A DNA stretch of 64,000 nt from Bugulina stolonifera (lineage: Eukaryota > Bryozoa > Gymnolaemata > Cheilostomatida > Bugulidae). The notes below the pieces were generated by a model that was not told where the DNA came from, did not search any database, and saw only the letters and a program-made list of their open reading frames with translations. Location of the stretch: NCBI GenBank assembly GCA_935421135.1, contig OW285189.1, forward strand, positions 14,715,072 to 14,779,071, written 5' to 3'. Shown piece after piece: positions 61,232 to 64,000 of the stretch. Position 1 is the stretch's first letter, and each line of letters begins with the position of its first letter. Position numbers and translations under genes: made by a program.

Positions 61232-62468
61232 CAGGGATGCCCAAATGTGTCCCTAAGGGACACAGTGTCCCTTTGCATGGATTTCAGTGTCCCTTCATCA
61301 CTTTTCAAATTTCACATGCAAACATGTCTTTTTTGTGGCTGGGCTGCGAAAGCAATTGCACTGCTCAAATTACACTCGAAAACACATCACAATGTTAAAA
61401 AATCCCCACATTCGAAAATCTCAAAATATTTATAGCTGATACAGATGTAGATTTCTGTCAACGACTTAAAACCTACAAAAATCGATGGCCTGATTGACCT
61501 AATCACAGTGCCAAGAGCTGAAGGCAGAGTAAGGTGGAAAGCACAGCTACCCCAAATTATCTTAAATTTCTGTCAAACTGATGACACTCTATAGTAGCAC
61601 ATTCTTGTGTGAGAGTTTGTTCAGTCACCTGAACTATATCAAAAGCGAAAATCAAACAAGACTGGCAGACAAACATACCAGGCAGCTACTAAAGGAGACA
61701 TCGAGTTTGAGGATGATACAAGAGAAAGGACAATTCCATGTCACCCACTAATGATTGTATTCACAAGTGAGTCTTGTAGCATGCATAGAATATTCATTGT
61801 ATATTTCATATAATTTGCATAAGGCCGAAACAGATTAACGAATACTTTCGCCGCGTTCAATCACAATTTGCCAGCGTGATGACTTTTTTCCGCTGAACAA
61901 CACACTAGCAATGTTTTCTCTATGAAAGCAATTTCTAGTCTTCACATGTGTGCCAAGGGAGGCAATTATTGTTATACCTGTCCGCTACGCTCACATCATA
62001 TTATAACAACGACTCAACTTGGAATTTTTGTTTATAGACTAAAGTGTAGAATGGCGCCAGTAAAATTTTTTCTGCCCAATCAGAAGTCAGTAATATCGCG
62101 AGCTAAATGTAAAATTTTAAACACGCTTGATATTTGGCGAACAGGGCGTTTTGTGCTCAGTTTTGTGACGCCCTTTCGCTTCACCGTCATTTTGCGGCTA
62201 ATGATGGCGCGAAATCTGCTAGTCTGTTTCTGTTTCTATCTTTATTCTGTTTTTGTGCACTTCAAAAGTAGATGATTATTGCTGTTATACTTTGGTTGAA
62301 ACCAAATCAATAAATACGCGAGTTATAACTATAAAATAACTCATTTTGTATCATAATCAAATTGCCCATTAATAATCGCAATAAATTCAGCGTGAAAAAC
62401 TAAGTGTCCCTCGCTCTGATGCGCTTTAAGAATTTGTCCCTTTCCACCAAAAAGTTTGGGCATCCCTG
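61232..62468 (+). mobile_element. Decayed hAT transposon nested in LTR copy A3
   Basis: Terminal inverted repeats are CAGGGATGCCCAAA (61232-61245) and TTTGGGCATCCCTG (62455-62468). The 8-bp target duplication is CACTACAT (61224-61231 and 62469-62476). At 1237 bp it is shorter than an autonomous hAT, and only a C-terminal transposase scrap remains. Confidence 0.9.
61581..61751 (+). pseudogene. hAT transposase C-terminal dimerisation fragment
   Basis: Fifty-six residues ending at TAA 61749-61751 contain CESLFSHLNYIKSENQTRL, the conserved dimerisation motif of hAT transposases of the ZBED/GTF2IRD2 type. The catalytic RNase H-like part and BED finger are not present in frame, so this is a relic and cannot be active. 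Confidence 0.75.
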
Positions 62469-63675
62469 CACTACATGAAAGACTAACAGGTACTAGTAGT
62501 CAAATAACTACCAAAGACGACCCATATGATACCGAGTCGATGCTTGTGTGCTATACTGAGAAAGAGAGTGATCCGACCTAGTAGAAAGTTCAGGTTGCAA
62601 GGTCGAAGACCTTAACAACTAGAATGACCTAGCTACGAAATGAAAGTCTCTGTAAATAAGTATAGATGTGTCTTTATTGAGATCCAAGCATGAATTGAGA
62701 CAACAATTGGAGAAACAATGCCCTTTATATAGTAATAGAACTTCCGGAGGAAGCTCCGGTAAAAAGGCCGACGTAGTGTCGTGAAAAGGCCGACGTAGTG
62801 TCGCAAAAAGACGACATAGGGCCGTCCGGAAATTGTGCAACAATATGGCGGCCGGAAGCTCGATGGCCGACCCAAAATAGGTCGGGTTTGACAAAAGATG
62901 TTTAAAATCATCTAGATCATATGCGAAACCAATATCAAGTATTTCTGAGAGGTCGGGCCTCTTTACATGGGTATAAAAAGGGTATAATGGCTCAGTAATG
63001 CATATAAGAAGTGTACAGGTAACATTCAACTACATAGACAATGGGTACAAGCAGATACAATGCAAGGGTAAGTATATAAAGAGTGTCATGTAGTCGGGAG
63101 GCTGTGCGTGACTATTACAATATACCAGAATGAATTATTTATAAGTATGGCCGTGCTCTGAGACATCGGCCCCAAAAGTATACAGGTAAAAATAATTCGA
63201 GTGAGAATCAGGACAATATGTAATTGCACACACTGTATAATTAAACAATGAATGCTTAGTCCTGATTGGCTAATAATATAACACACATCATGCATGCAGT
63301 AGTTGATTTTAATAGTAGATCATAGTGTAATGTCAATGCATGTAGAAGGTATAAGATAATGTCAATGTGTAGTGTCAGGAGAGACTACTACTCAGGAAGC
63401 TGGTTCACTACAGTACTACCGACAGCGGAAGTGACCCCACCAGTTTGGAAAATAAATGGGAGGACAGTAATGAACCGGACAGTAGTCGAAGAGATAAAGA
63501 TTGCTCACATGTGACTGGTAGCCTCAGTGCCACCACTGGTAACGATGATCTAGAGCAGGATAGTATAACAATCTCATATACACGGAACCAGAAAATTATA
63601 TTAGCTTTAGTACTTATTGGACAGTTCCTCTGTAACTCATGTGTTTCTTTACCTGCCCCTTTCCTGCCTAAACTG

Positions 63676-64000
63676 GTAAGTGCTCGGTTTACTGTATACA
63701 CTGTATGTTACTTGTGCTTATACTTACTCACGGAAATGCTAACTGTACCGCCATCATAATGTTATCTGTTATATGATGCAGACATTATACTTATGTTATT
63801 GCTAGTTCAGTCATGCTGTGCATCAAAAATTGTGAAAACAAGAACAGTCATTATTTATTCCTAGTATTATAATGCATGTTTGGTTCGCATATTTCTACTA
63901 ATTATGGATAATCAGGAAATTATTGCATATAAGACTCCTAGTTGGCAGATTTTCACTTGGAATCAATATAAACTTGCAATAACTTTTATATTCAGAGAGT
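63676..64000 (+). other. Start of intron 1 of gene 4
   Basis: It begins GTAAGT and follows intron 1 of gene 3 (30901 onwards) closely to the window end. No other feature is seen. Confidence 0.7.

Larger units (their letters stand above)
61137..63119 (-). mobile_element. Family-A solo LTR nested in family B (copy A3)
   Basis: It runs TGTAATGG to CTATTACA, flanked by ATAT (61133-61136 and 63120-63123). Without the hAT insert it is about 0.74 kb. It keeps the minus-strand TATATAAAGG and AATAAA and the GGCCGACCC block, and it is more diverged than A1 and A2. Confidence 0.8.
60496..63412 (-). mobile_element. Family-B solo LTR in exon 1 of gene 4, itself invaded
   Basis: It starts TGTAATG and ends TTCACTACA, with GTAC on both sides (60492-60495 and 63413-63416). 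Minus-strand TATAAAAG (near 60978) and AATAAA (near 60938) mark it as an LTR related to 20378-21015. A family-A LTR interrupts it at 61137-63119, leaving about 0.93 kb of its own sequence. Confidence 0.78.
60479..63675 (+). pseudogene. SLC18B1-like: SLC18B1-like gene 4, first exon broken by transposons
   Basis: ATG at 60479 starts the same N-terminus as gene 2 (MSTMST). After the codons for six residues the exon is cut by an LTR. Reading continues into the LTR for about 35 codons to a TGA. The exon resumes at 63413 and ends at the donor after CTG 63673-63675. It retains the SLPAPFLPKL end, and its frame is open from the resumption. No ATG follows in the resumed part, so the gene is probably dead unless a new start outside the exon is used. 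Later exons are beyond the window. Confidence 0.75.

Noticed and set aside
61922..62275. 117-codon frame inside the hAT element
   Set aside because: It has no similarity to hAT transposase domains, and its composition looks like non-coding filler between the fragment and the right terminal repeat.

Overview
The window is eukaryotic nuclear DNA. It has multi-exon genes with GT-AG introns, solo LTRs, tRNA-derived SINEs, DNA transposons and a Polinton/Maverick-type element. The AT-rich background, introns mostly of 0.3-1.5 kb and constant recurrence of the palindromic word TACATGTA suggest a marine invertebrate. A demosponge is my best guess, but no species can be fixed from this sequence alone.

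The backbone is a tandem array of four plus-strand genes for an SLC18B1-like major-facilitator transporter (vesicular polyamine/amine transporter family). Gene 1 (5145-12503) is the most diverged and carries a 4-bp duplication that shifts the frame in exon 6. Gene 2 (14180-19829) and gene 3 (30625-55201) are recent near-twins. Each has 11 exons with the same phases and would encode 498 residues. Gene 4 starts at 60479, is broken in its first codons by a nest of transposons, resumes at 63413 and runs off the window. Genes 2, 3 and 4 also share their 5' flanks, and genes 2 and 3 share their 3' flanks, so the duplication unit included flanking DNA.

Most of the remaining sequence is insertions that can be dated against the paralogous empty sites. 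Between genes 2 and 3 lies a 7.7-kb element (21398-29136) that is almost one perfect giant palindrome. It has 6-bp target duplications, AGT termini and, in each arm, a scrap of a protein-primed B-family DNA polymerase with the DTDS motif. I read it as a Polinton that integrated as, or became, a snap-back hairpin. Intron 3 of gene 3 has grown from about 0.7 kb to 19.3 kb. A solo LTR (family A, 4-bp target duplication) inserted there, and that LTR was itself split by an 18.0-kb segment (33067-51052). The segment has 20-bp imperfect inverted ends and a probable 2-bp target duplication. It carries gene-like exons, a few of which weakly recall Mediator subunit MED24, plus many simple repeats.

Downstream of gene 3 are a 2.6-kb insert with TTAA at both ends, which contains another family-A LTR, and a family-B LTR shared with gene 2. 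Gene 4's first exon is interrupted by a family-B LTR (TSD GTAC). Inside that is a family-A LTR (TSD ATAT), and inside that a decayed hAT transposon (TSD CACTACAT). The first 5 kb of the window hold SINEs, LTR remnants and one end of another hAT element.

All exon limits, target-site duplications and inverted repeats were read by eye. Family names rest on recalled family features, not on searches.
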